Below are positions 1-12,221 of a stretch of 64,000 nucleotides of DNA, piece after piece; the first letter of the stretch is position 1, and the number at the start of each line of letters is the position of its first letter. Below the pieces are notes generated by a model. It saw only the letters and a program-made list of their open reading frames with translations, had not been told where the DNA came from and did not search any database. The translations under genes and the position numbers were made by a program. Source of the DNA: Arvicola amphibius (taxonomy: Eukaryota; Chordata; Mammalia; Rodentia; Cricetidae); NCBI RefSeq assembly GCF_903992535.2, contig NC_052049.1:147892260-147956259 (forward strand), given 5' to 3'.

Positions 1-633
1 AGATGCATGAGGATGCACTAATAAAAAGTCGCCATTGGCCACAACACGCCAGTCTTCTATCCAGACCAGCATGCTTCCCAAACCTCACATCCCCAGTATC
101 AGGACAGAGACTTTTGCTGTCTACAAGTAGGGAACACTAGAATTTCATGAACAACCCTATAAAACTTTTAAGCTCCAGATTGGATAAGCATCAATTCCAC
201 AGCTGGTATGAGACAGTGAATTATTTCAGTTGTCTGTCCTGTACTATCACATGTAAATGAGAGTCCCGAAAATACTTTCACTATATATTTTCAGAATTCT
301 CTAACTGTGTTTCTTTTTGTTTATCTCTCTATTCTTTTAGGAAATTTAAAAAAACAAAAAAAAAACTCATGAATTGGTAGCATTCATTTAACTCCCAGGA
401 GAGTTGCAGAGAGGTTTATGATGTGGTTTGGTAAATCCAGAAATGCAGCAAGGGAAAGGGTTACTTAAATTCTAATAGTGAAAGGTGTTCTGTGCTTTAG
501 AAGGCAGCAACATCCAAAACACAGAACTGCAAAAAGTTTTGGCACCTCCACAAAATCCTTAACTCTCCCTTCCCTCCATCCTAGGGCTCCTTACTTGTGA
601 GGAATTGAGATCCTTAGGTTGGCAACCACATAC
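1..633. other. COL12A1 intron after window exon 44; no terminal exon seen
   Basis: AT-rich single-copy-looking sequence. I looked on the minus strand for an acceptor followed by a Gly-Ser-Gly-stop type ending and for a polyadenylation signal context and found none. The terminal exon and 3'UTR are therefore probably outside the window. Confidence 0.5.
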
Positions 634-804
634 CTGGATAGCCTTGCCCATTGTATGGGATGCTGGCACACTGCGATGAGTCACAATACCCAGGAGGACC
701 AGGGGGTCCTCGGATACCTGAGTTTCCAGGACGGCCAGGGGGACCAGGAGGGCCTCTTGAGCCTGTAGACCCTGGTGGACCCGTTCTGGATTCTCCTTGT
801 GGAC
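634..804 (-). CDS. COL12A1: COL12A1 window exon 44: COL1 end and NC1
   Basis: 171 nt, phase 1 to 1. Split Gly, then [17 protein letters not shown] and on to IRGPPGPPG, then NC1: [23 protein letters not shown] is the second COL1 imperfection; C-X4-C at the COL1/NC1 border is the FACIT inter-chain disulfide signature. The exon ends in a good donor (GTATGT), so at least one more exon with the stop codon follows. Acceptor ctcacactag. Confidence 0.95.
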
Positions 805-2090
805 CTAGTGTGAGGTTAAAACAAATACATTTCCCCTCTTGTCAAAAAACACCTGAGGCAGGCTTCAATACTCAAGTGACATCTCCCCTAACTTGAGGTT
901 ACACTGCCATTCACCAGTGCATAAGAAAGCAATTCCATAAGAAATTCCTCGTAAGAACCCAAAAACTTCCTTGTGATGAATTAATGCCAGCAATCCACCT
1001 CCATAGCAATTTAATTTAAGGAAAACTGATATAGCAAGAAGTAAGACAAGCTAAAATTATTTGTGAATTCTCTTGTTTGCTCCTATTCATACAAGGACAA
1101 GGATGCCTGGAATGGTTGCATCAGATAGGTAGGTAAGTATCTGGTCCACACCTCCAGTTTATATGACACAAGTGACATTCTTTCTGGATAAAGTGGCACT
1201 AAGTCATGATTAATGTAAATATAAAGACTTAATCATAAGGTTGGCCCTGGGTGCAAAGATCCAGCAACCACATGAAGAGAAGAAAAATGTGGGGCAGCAA
1301 GATGGCTTTGGTGAGTAAAAGTGCTTGCTGCCAAGCCTAAAAACCAGAGTTAATCCCCAGGACTCCTATGGTGGAAGAAGAGAACCACCCTCGCCGAGTT
1401 GTCCTCTGGCATCCACAAGTCAACATGAAATAAACACACATGCACACACACAAATAAATAGATGATAAATAGGTATTTAGACCGACAGAAAGATAACTAG
1501 ACAGACAAGCAGACAGACAGATACAGATATTTAGACAGACAGACAGAAGACTTTTTTAATCTTCAAATAAGAGGAAAAAATTCCTTTTCAACCTAGTGAA
1601 AACAATGCATAAGTCAGCTGGACAGCTATTGCTTCCTTGGAACACGCTGGGGAAATACTGGAAAGGAAAGTGTGTGTCGAATCTTTCATTTTTCTCACTC
1701 TAATAACTCCATATTGAAGCATACTAGAAAAAATAGCATTTAGAGGATATAAAGCAAACAAAAACAATACAACAACAACAACACAAAACACCACACAGAA
1801 AGTCCCTACCAAATGAAAGTGATCCTTCCTTAAGTCAGCGACCATCCCACCTTCATATACGGAAGCTGTGAGCAAACCTGATGGAGCATGCTCTTTAACA
1901 AAGAGAACAGTCCAGCTGGACTGTGCACTCAAAGACCGCCATATTGGTGTAAAGCTGATGCTATGAAGTTGCCTCTCACGCTTTATAGACTTTTCCAATC
2001 TGATGTCTTAACAAGCTTACCTGGCGGTCCCGGCGGCCCGCGGGATCCTGGAGACCCGATACCCCTTTCACCTTTCTCTCCAGGCAAACC

Positions 2091-2130
<40 letters not shown>

Positions 2131-2132
2131 GA

Positions 2133-2178
<46 letters not shown>

Positions 2179-5100
2179 AAAGCATGGGAAATTTTTATCT
2201 GGAAACATGATTTTTCATCTTAAATAATAATAATTCAAGTAACTCATTTCCTTAGTGAAAACAGAACCTAATTTTTCCCAGAAGTTCACTCCTGAAGCCA
2301 AATTCTTTCTAGACATTTGTGTAATTCCAGGTTCATGGCCAAGAAACAAATCTGGCTGAAAGTCAGAGGGGAATTATTTGAAGGCTACAAATAGGACTAA
2401 TATATTGTCAAATAGTAATTAAAAGCAGAGGTCTTAGAGAAGGCCCTTCAGGTAGACTTTAGGAGCTGTGTGTGCACAGCATTGACACCATCAGATAGCA
2501 GGGTTACATAACTCTTAAACTGGCATTCACTGACCTGAAACATCTGGAAGCAGAAAAATTCCAGTTTTCTCCCCCCCCCCCTTTCAATTTCATTTATCTA
2601 CCATGAAATTAAAGTCAAACAAATATCCTAGAACCAGTGCCAGGCCTTGAATGAGGGAATAGAAAAAATTTGGACCTAAGACCGTTGGGCTGCTCAGATG
2701 TCCTGGGTGGCTTCTCAGTTCTTGTCACAGTCACAACACTTGGTCAGATGTGAGTCCTGATTCCATGTGCCAAGACCCTGCTTCCCACGAACGTCACAGA
2801 AAGCTCAATGGACAGAAACGTCTCTACTGAGATCTGCTGAAAGCAGCGTCTGTTTTCTCGCACCCCCATCACCAGGATACACACCTGTGAACTGCGAATT
2901 ACCACAGGCAAAGGTGGCTCCCAGGCAGCTCGTCTGGACTGTCTAAATAGCACTGAAGTTTCTTGCCAAATTCTGCCCTCCCAATACTTTAAACCTGCCC
3001 CAATTCTAGCACATGCAAGCTCTTCCCTTATCTCTGGGTAAAGTCAGAAAGACCCACCTCGTTCACCAGGGGGTCCCTGCATCCCCGGTGTGCCAGGGAA
3101 TCCTGGTCGCCCCCCAGGTCCGGGTTCTCCTCTGGCTCCAGCATCGCCAGGGGGCCCTGGGGGCCCTGGTGGGCCAGGCTGGTTGCGATTTGAGTGGTAA
3201 TCATTTGGAATCTGATTCAGCATCTGATTGAATCTGCTCATCTGGCCTGTAAAATAGAAAGACTTGCTAGAAAGAAACCCAGGAAGGGAAGTGCAAGACT
3301 GGGAAGTTACTTTCTCTTAGCATCTAAGGAGATCTACCTCCTTCCTTCCTTCTCTCTAGGAAGTGTTCTAATTAGTACAAACAATTAAAAAAATGAGATA
3401 CATCAGCCACCCAGTACAAAATAACCTTTGATAGATGGTCATTTCCCCAAAATGCTCAACTCAAGCCATAAGCATTGTTGTGAATATAAGAATTATCAAA
3501 GTGTGGGGTGGCTCTGAAATATACTACCTTCCAGTGTGCTGAATGATGTCACTCAAAAGAGAGTCCTTTTGAAATTAGGACAGTGTGTTATTTTTCTAGG
3601 TACCTAAGGCAATGACACCCAGATTGTAGCACAAATGAGAACTTTTGTAAGCACACACTGAAAAATATATTATTTCTGGGCCTCATTTCCAAGCACAGTA
3701 TTCACTGGGTTTAGAACATGGTCTAGGAACTCTCATTTCTAACAAGCAAATTAAGCAATTTGAAGGAATGTGTTCCTTAGAATCGTGCAGTGAGAAACAC
3801 TGACTAAACTTTAGAGAAAGAGCCCTGAGTTGGCCCGTACTCCATCTTCAGAGAGAGTGAGAGCTCTGAATCAAGGTTGCCTACATCTTCAGAGAAAGAG
3901 CCCTGAGTTCAAGACTGGCCTGCTCTCCATTTTCAGAGAGAGAGCCCTGAGTTCAAGTCTAGCCCACACTCCATCTTCAGGCAAGGAGCTGTCTGAATTG
4001 GGAATTTCTCTGATCAACTCTATGACTCAAGTTCTGTAGGTTTCCTAGAATTACTTTAAAAGTCATTCAAATGGTAAGCAATGAATTACTACTTATAAGT
4101 CGTTCACAGACTCAGATGGTAAACTATGAATTACCACTTATTAGTTGTTCGCAGACTTGTCTTGCAACTGCTCTCATCATGTTCTGGGAAGCAATGTCTC
4201 CCTGAATAATTAAATTTTAAAAAAAAATAAAATATTATTTCTATAATTTTGGATGTCAACATTTAACTCTTGAAATAAAATTAAGTCAAATTTTATGAAA
4301 TACATACCCTATCACCTTTTTCTCCTTTTAACCCAGATTGACCCTAAAACACAGGAATGTCACACTTTAGAAACAGGAAGGTAGAGTCTAAAAGAGCAGT
4401 TCTCAGCCTGTGGGTCATGATGACTCCCTTGCATGGGAGTCACCTAAAAATGTCAGCCAACACAGATATTTACATTACAGTCATAACAGTAACAAAATTA
4501 TAGTTGTGAAGTAGCAATGAAAATAATTTTATGATTGGGGCCACCACAGCGTGAGGAACTGTATTAAAGGCTCACAGCACTAGGAAGCCTGAGAGCCACT
4601 GGTCTAAAGTGATACATAGACAGAAATGACAAGAGAGAGGCCAGAGCCCATCATCTGATAAACCAGCAAAATGAGGGGCTCTAATCTAATTAATCTAGCT
4701 AATTCTTCCTCCAGCTAATCTTTGTGATTGAATAGAAAAAAAAGTGTTTTTCTTTCTTAATTGTCTCACATCCAAACAACCACATAGTCTTTATCATGCT
4801 CAATCAGAAGCACCTTCCTGTCCAGGAGAGAGCCTTTGGGGGCAGGAACTTCCTATCTTTCGGTAGCATCTTTTCAAACTGCCAACTGCCATTAAAAAAG
4901 GAACATCCAAGTCGTTAACAAATCTGATGTTGGGATACTATTCCAGCCAAACCAACTTGGACCATTGTAGTTCAAATCAAGGCCTAGTGTAACTATTCCA
5001 CTATCCTCTTAACTGACCTCCCGACTTCCTGCTTTTGTTCTTAATAGCCTATTCTTGATACAGATGCAAGAATGGTATTTTTAAAGAAAAATTAGATTGT

Positions 5101-8100
5101 CTCACTTCACATGAGTTCAAATAAATACCTACTGAATTAGAATTATTCTAAGAAAAAGTTGTGCTTGGCTTTCTTATTGCCAAAAGTATTATATTTTTGT
5201 GGAAATTTTAACATTGAATATGGAATTTTGTGCAAACTGCAGTTATTATTTTTTTATTTCTTGCTCTTTTGAAAAGTTTCTGATTTACTTTTTATTTTAT
5301 TTCTACTCTAAACTGACTACTTAAATTTTTCAAGAAAGAGATTCACGAGTACCGTATGTATGTCACAACTACCCTTCCAGCTCCCCACTAAGTCCTCTCA
5401 TGTGCCCCTCAATTATTACTGTTTCACACACACATACACACACCCTACTAAGGGAATTTAGTATTTCTCCTGTGTGCATATGTTTAGGGATGACCATTTG
5501 AAGTTGAATAACCTATCTGGGTCTCACGTTTAAAGGAAACTAAGTTTCCTTCTCGCAGTGGCCATTAAGTACCTTTAGTTCTTCATCTAGGGGTGAGGCC
5601 TTGTGGTATCGCCCCCATACATGTTGGCATGACAACTAGTGCTGTCATTATCCAGTCTTGTTTAGACAATCATATCGTTAGGAGTTCATGGGAATATTTC
5701 CCCCAAACCCTCGTCCATGATCTTGTAGAAGCATCCTTGCTACCAGTAAAAGCAATAGAAATTTTTGAGCCTCTGCTTGCTAGATTAGCAATACCCTTGC
5801 CTCATGCTAATGCAAAATTAACCATGAAGGGTATGAAGTCCTATGGTTATTGCAAATACTTGTGGAAATTTTAGAAACTCCAAATTCAATGGGAAGGTAC
5901 TAATTTGAAAGCACATGATAGGTATAATAATATTGCAGTTCTTATTTCTAACTCAACATTAAGAGTGAGAGAGAGCTAAATCAGATATAAACTGAGAAAG
6001 GACCACATTAGAAAAAGTAAAACAAGCAACTCAAGTTTAGCTACTTATTTATTTGTTTGTGCTAAGTGTTGAACCCATGGCCCTGCACATTGTAGGCAAG
6101 CACTACACCACTGAGATACCCCCTCAGTCTAGCACATAATTTTGTTTGCACATACACGTGTGGTGAGGGCATTTGAATATACATATGTCGGTTCATGTGT
6201 GCCATGGCACACATGTGGAGATCTGAGGACAGCCTTGGGTGTTCATCCCCAACTTCCATATTATTGGAGACAAAGTCTCTTTGCTGTTTTTCCACTGTGG
6301 GTGCCAGATAACTAGCCTGAGCCCTTCCAGGGATTCTCCCATTTCTTCCTGTCATCTCTCTGTAGGAACACTGGGATAACAGATACTCATACATGTCCAG
6401 TTTTTTATAAATGTTCTGGAGATTCAAACTTAGACCCTCATGTTTGCATAGCTGGCATTTTTACCCACTAAGCCATCTCCTTAGGTCCCAGTAAACACTT
6501 CTAACACTGGTCTGATGCTCCAGCATCCTCAGCTATGGAGCAAGGAACAAATGGTGCAGCTGGGCAGTATTGTCTGCCAAAGGGTTAACATTCATAAACT
6601 AAGGAAGTAGGCGCCCTGCACGCCGATCATGTATTTTTATGCCTTAAACAGCATACCACTTATAAATAAAAAGAATGATTTTGCTGACCCAGCTAGAAGC
6701 TCTGAGTGTTTATGCAGTGCAGAAATATGTGTCTTGGCTCATACTCCCTTCCTCCTTTTAAAGAAACCCAATGACCACAATTTTCATCCCAGGAAATTAT
6801 AGCAACCCAGCAGGGGAAAAAAAAGTCTTTAGAACTATTCCCAAGTCAAATCCATGGGTTTATCATTGTTTCAGCAAGGCTCCAAACACATTTATGACTG
6901 AGATAACCTAAATATGCCCAAGCCTTGGAGTTCTCTTTATCTTTGTCCACAAGAGAACAAAAGTCAGTAAACACGCAAGGCATCTACTTACTGGTCTGCC
7001 ATGATCTCCAGGTTTCCCTGGTTTTCCACTTGGCCCTGTGGCTCCTGGAGAGCCAGGAGTTCCCTACAATCACAGAGCAAGAAAGGGAATGTTAGGGTGA
7101 GGAAAAATCCTAGTCACAGTAACTAAAGAACCGACCAGGTTTAAAAACTTGTAAAAGAAGCAGACTATCATTACACGGTAAGGAAGAGGACAGCCACATT
7201 TTGAGGTAACATGGGGGTGGGGGTAAGTCTTGGCATTTTGGTCTGCACTGTATCTTGAATCTAATGAAAAAAATACATGCAAACGTATAACCAGTTTCAC
7301 AATCTCTGGACTACCACCCCAATAATTTGCTACAGTGCATATCTACAGAAGGAAACTTCTGAATTTTTAGCTTATTTCTGAAACAGAAAATAAGAATAAT
7401 AGCTCCAAAAGACAGGGATGGAAACTTTGGCTAGAGAGGGATTAAAAAGGTGGCTGGGTTTATCATGGTTTGGCTGCACTTCTGATGTCTGCAGAGGAGT
7501 CTAGAAATCACTGCTTCCTCAGGGACATTCCCCAGGCTCCAAGTCTCTCTAGCCTATCAGCGCTCTTCAACCCAGAGAAACCACAAGAATTTCTCCCTGT
7601 TGCTTTTAAGTCAACTTTCAGGCATTTCCGCCATATATCTACCGGGCTATTTATAATATAATATCTAATACATCTTGTTCTAAAGCCTACCATTTCCATT
7701 AAATGGAATAGTAAGATTTTTAAAATAGTTCTCTGTCAATTTATGCAAAAAATTGAACTCTGCAGTAAACACTTAGATTTAATATTTAAACCTGAAAACA
7801 TATGTATTAAAGATAAATAATAAAATCATTTAAACATATGTTCCAAAATCTCCGAATCCTACCACACAGACAGGGGCACAGCCACTGTCTCCATTCCACT
7901 GTGACCTCACCTATGGGCGGTGCTCCTCTAAGAAGCTTCAGAATCTCTTATCTTCAGTATGTTCTCCATAAATAATAAGAAGACCCTTTAAGTTGTAGAT
8001 AAAACCTACTTCCCCAGAATGACTGATGGTTGCTCATTAATAATGTCCTTAACATTTAAATGTCACAAGCTTCAGAATCACAAGGTAACCATTGAGGTCC

Positions 8101-11100
8101 TGAACATAACCACTCAACACAGAGGAAAATCACAAGACTAACCAGCAAGTGGCCAAGTCAGTCTGAGATTTTTCTAAAACATAACTTAATCAAGCATCTG
8201 TATTTTGACATATCTGCTTTCTCTAGCACATTTTAATTTATAAAAAAAAAATCCAAATAGCTCATGTAACAATATACTCCAGAACACAGACGGAGGGTAA
8301 CTCAAACCATGTTTTCTCACTAGCAAAATTAGAACAAAGGCAAAAGAGATTGGGGACAGGTGAAGACCATGTAACCTGCTTGTCTTACCGGTGGCCCGGG
8401 TGGGCCTCTTGGTCCCATTGCACCATCTTTTCCAGTGAAACCCTAGGTAAGAATGAAATCACAATTACAGATTAGGAAGAAAATGAACAAGTTAAATGAA
8501 GCTGAATAGATCATTAAGAGTGAATGGGAAATACGAAGGACAGAGTACAGTTTGGTGTTTGGTAGATAAGCTTTCAACATGAAGACCATTTCAAAACAAC
8601 TCATTTCAACTTACATTATTACACTGTTACAGAGCAACATTAATTTGCTCTATGCTCATTAATTTGTATAGTTACACATAAAACCATTTTAAATGCCAAA
8701 CTAATCTTTTTCAAATAAGGCAGATTTTGGCTTTTACTTCTGTAAGACTGTAAAGAAAGGTGAAGAGAGATTGACTCTGTCTACTCTGTCTACTCTGAGT
8801 TGCTCTCTGAGAGAGAAAAACTGTATTAACTGCCCTACACCCTAAGAGGAAAGGAAGTTTTCCATTCTCACAACCAGCATGAAACTCTCTCCCTTCTTCC
8901 ACAGAGCCAAGCTGTGTCAATGTGAGCATCAAGGAAAGGGCAGGGTGCACCTCCCTGTAGGGCTGCCCTTTGGCTCCTGCGTCCAAGCTGATGAGCTCCT
9001 TCTCTCTGTACAGTGCCAAATGACCTCTGCCCGGAGTGAGTCACCCTGCTACCTAGTCTGCTTTCATTCCCAAGAACAGATCTCTGAACCCCAGCCGAGG
9101 ACTTCTGAGTCAGCCTTCTGTTTATGTTTGCTGCATTCCTCCGTCAGAAATGATTTTTCTCCCATTTTCTTCAGAGAATAAGAATGATCAGTACCAGGCA
9201 TGGTGGCTTCATGCCTGTAATTCCAGCATTTAGGAAGCTGAGACAGAAGGGTGGCTGAGTCCTGGGCCACTCTGGCTTTGAAAAATTGAACATGAAAGAA
9301 TAATTATTTTGTCCATAATTACTCAGCATCCATATTTCTTAGTCTACTGACTTCACAATAGCAGAAACTTAAAGGGTTTTATTTAAGGGAATTTTAGAAA
9401 TACTCCATATCCGAAAAACATACATTTTCAGAAACTCAAAGGGATAAACTTTCAGACTGCTCTCTGAAGGAGTGAGGCCAGCTTAACACAAACCAGATTC
9501 TGAGTATATCTGATACAAAACCAACATTACTTCTGAGAGCCACTTAAGAAACAAAAATGTTCCAGTAGCTTTGCTGAGATGGTCTGAATGACATTTATTC
9601 CATATAAACATAGCCAACTGCTACCTAGTATGCTCTTTCTCATTCTTTAGTGAGTATGATGCTTTTAACAATCTAGTTGTGCTTGGGACTTTGAAGGAGC
9701 ATATCTAAATTGAGGAGAAGGGATTTAGTCTGATAGTCCTTAAAGGGGCTATCTTGAGCCACCTGCAGACTGCCATGCTGCAACTTCTAGTTTCACTTCT
9801 TGTTGCAGGCCTGCAGCTGTTATGTTCACCCATGTGACAGTGTTGAAGAGACTAGCAATCATTTTATATAAATATGTATACCAGATACAAGTGCCTGGGG
9901 TTCTTCTGTTGTTCCTCCTTTGTCACATGCCCTGCTATTCCTGCAGAACCTTAATCCTTGGCTTCACTCTCCTGCTTCCATCTCTAAGCCTGTTCCTTTC
10001 TTATTTTGTTGGCCAAGATCCCCCTAACCAGTCTCTCCCCCTGTGTGAAATTGTTTGTGGCCTGCTCCCTCTGTGCACCTGCCTTTAGCCTCAGAGGCAG
10101 TACTGAGAAATAGGTAGGTAGACGGAGCTGTGGAAGAAGGGGGGAACGAGTTCTTGAAATCTTTCTTCACTTTCATCCCAGGAGACCAGAATAGAGTCAC
10201 CACAATGTTGGATCCGGATTAGAGTTTCAGAGAGGAAATGCAAAGGTTCCCTCAGTCTTTCTAGAAACAGTGCTCTGGAGAACACCACCCGCTATTCTGA
10301 GATGTCTTGGTAAGCCATTGCTCCCAGAGTGACACATCCCTGCCAGCAATTACTCACAGATATTAAGGTTAGCAAATTACATGCTAACTGACAGCAGGTA
10401 TAGCACTAACCCTTCAAGAGAGGCTGATAGTAGCAGTTTAGCCTGACTGATAGAGTGCAGACAGCCCTCACACTGTTGTTTAAACCATAAAATGATGGAG
10501 GACTCTCAAAGTTGCAAGATTTGTGGGCTCTGAGGAATTTAATATCTCTAAATTCCTCTTACTAAAGCAATTTTGGTCTCTTCTTGAAACAAATGTTTTC
10601 ATAGCGTTGGTGAATGAAGAAGCATCAATGTCATGTTCAAAATTACATTCACATGTAATTGTTCACAAGGTTACCACTTAGCCTGTCCCAGAATGGAATG
10701 GCTTTCCTACCTTGTTATTACCTTGAGTCAAGAGCAAATTTGAATGCTGCTGCAAATCAAGTCCCTACTGAATACCAGCTCTTTGCACCGGTGTCAAGCT
10801 CAGAAGGGACACTTGTCTTCTAAAGGTGTAGAGTTCCTCGAGACTTCAAAGACAATGCTATGAAAGCTAAGGCTACTCTCCAACTTACATAAAGTCAATC
10901 TCACGATAAAGATTTTAATTACAGAAACTAAAACAATTCCTAAGTTTCTTTAATGTTTTCCTAATCAGTTAAAAATGATTTACTGGGCTCTGAATCTAAT
11001 ACAACTTAAAAATTCTCAAAATTAAAATTTCAAATACTTCCCCTAAAGTCCCATCAATTTGTTTAAGGGAATTCATGGTGGTTCTGATGCTGGATACTGA

Positions 11101-11467
11101 TACCAGTTTGAAGCTTTCCACAAGATATGGAATTCCACATTTCCAACAGTGCAAACAGGACTGTGGGGATTCTGTAATTAATGTAGATGTGTGGCCCAAA
11201 ACTTACTCTGTCTCCTGGTGGTCCCATTGGTCCTGGTGGGCCAGGTAATCCTGGGGTTCCCTGCACAAAGAGGAACAAACAATTAGTGCACAGTGAAATA
11301 CTGCGTGTGTAGAAAGTGATGATTAACATCCTCCAAAAATATTAGAAGAAGAAGAAGGAGAAGGAGAAGGAGAAGGAGAAGGAGAAGGAGAAGGAGAAGG
11401 AGAAGGAGAAGGAGAAGGAGAAGGGAAGGAAGGAAGGAAGGAAGGAAGGAAGGAAGGAAGGAAGAAA

Positions 11468-11513
<46 letters not shown>

Positions 11514-11608
11514 CAGGAAGGAAGAAAGGAAGGAAGGAAAGAAAGAGAGAGACAGAAAGAGAGGAAGGAAGAAAGGAAGGAAGGAAAGAAAGAAAGAGAG
11601 AGAGAGAG

Positions 11609-11651
<43 letters not shown>

Positions 11652-12170
11652 AGATAGGAAGGAGAAATAAAGACAGAAGAATGAAGCAAGGAGGAAAGAG
11701 ATAGATAGATACAGAAATACAAGGACAAGGAAAGAAAAGAAAACAAATAAACTACAAGCAATAAATAAAGAAGGTAAATAAATAGAAGAAATCAAAGAAA
11801 GACATAAGTGTTGGGGGTTCTGAAAAGCACACAGAAGGTTCATAGCCAACAGCACCCAGGCCTCACAAACATCAGTCAGCAAAGGCAGACCTCTGAATAA
11901 ACACTTGTACTTTAGGCTCTAAGGAACAGAGTGAGAAAGTGCAGGTCCATGAAAGCACGCAGCGCAGCTTACGCTTCACTTCTTCATTGTTTCACCTTTT
12001 AAATTAACATTCCTTTTCATATAATATATTCTGATCATGTTTTTCTCTCCATCCAGCTCCTCCATTGCCACCTCACCCACCAAGCTCCACAGCCTCTCTC
12101 TCTCTCTCCCTCTCTCTCTCTCTCTCCCTCCCTCCCTCCCTCCCTCCCTCCCTCCCTCCTCCCTCCCTCC

Positions 12171-12221
<51 letters not shown>

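Noticed and set aside
651..896. Plus-strand open frame with GGPGGP repeats
   Set aside because: It is the antisense of window exon 44. Gly (GGN) and Pro (CCN) codons are mutual reverse complements, so collagen exons give collagen-like frames on the opposite strand.
5593..5874. 93-codon plus-strand open frame without low complexity
   Set aside because: No recognisable domain, no splice or promoter context, and the sequence resembles a decayed L1-type repeat inside a COL12A1 intron.
11283..11882. Minus-strand 199-codon open frame rich in Leu, Ser and Phe
   Set aside because: It only translates the GAA/GGAA/GAAA purine tract.
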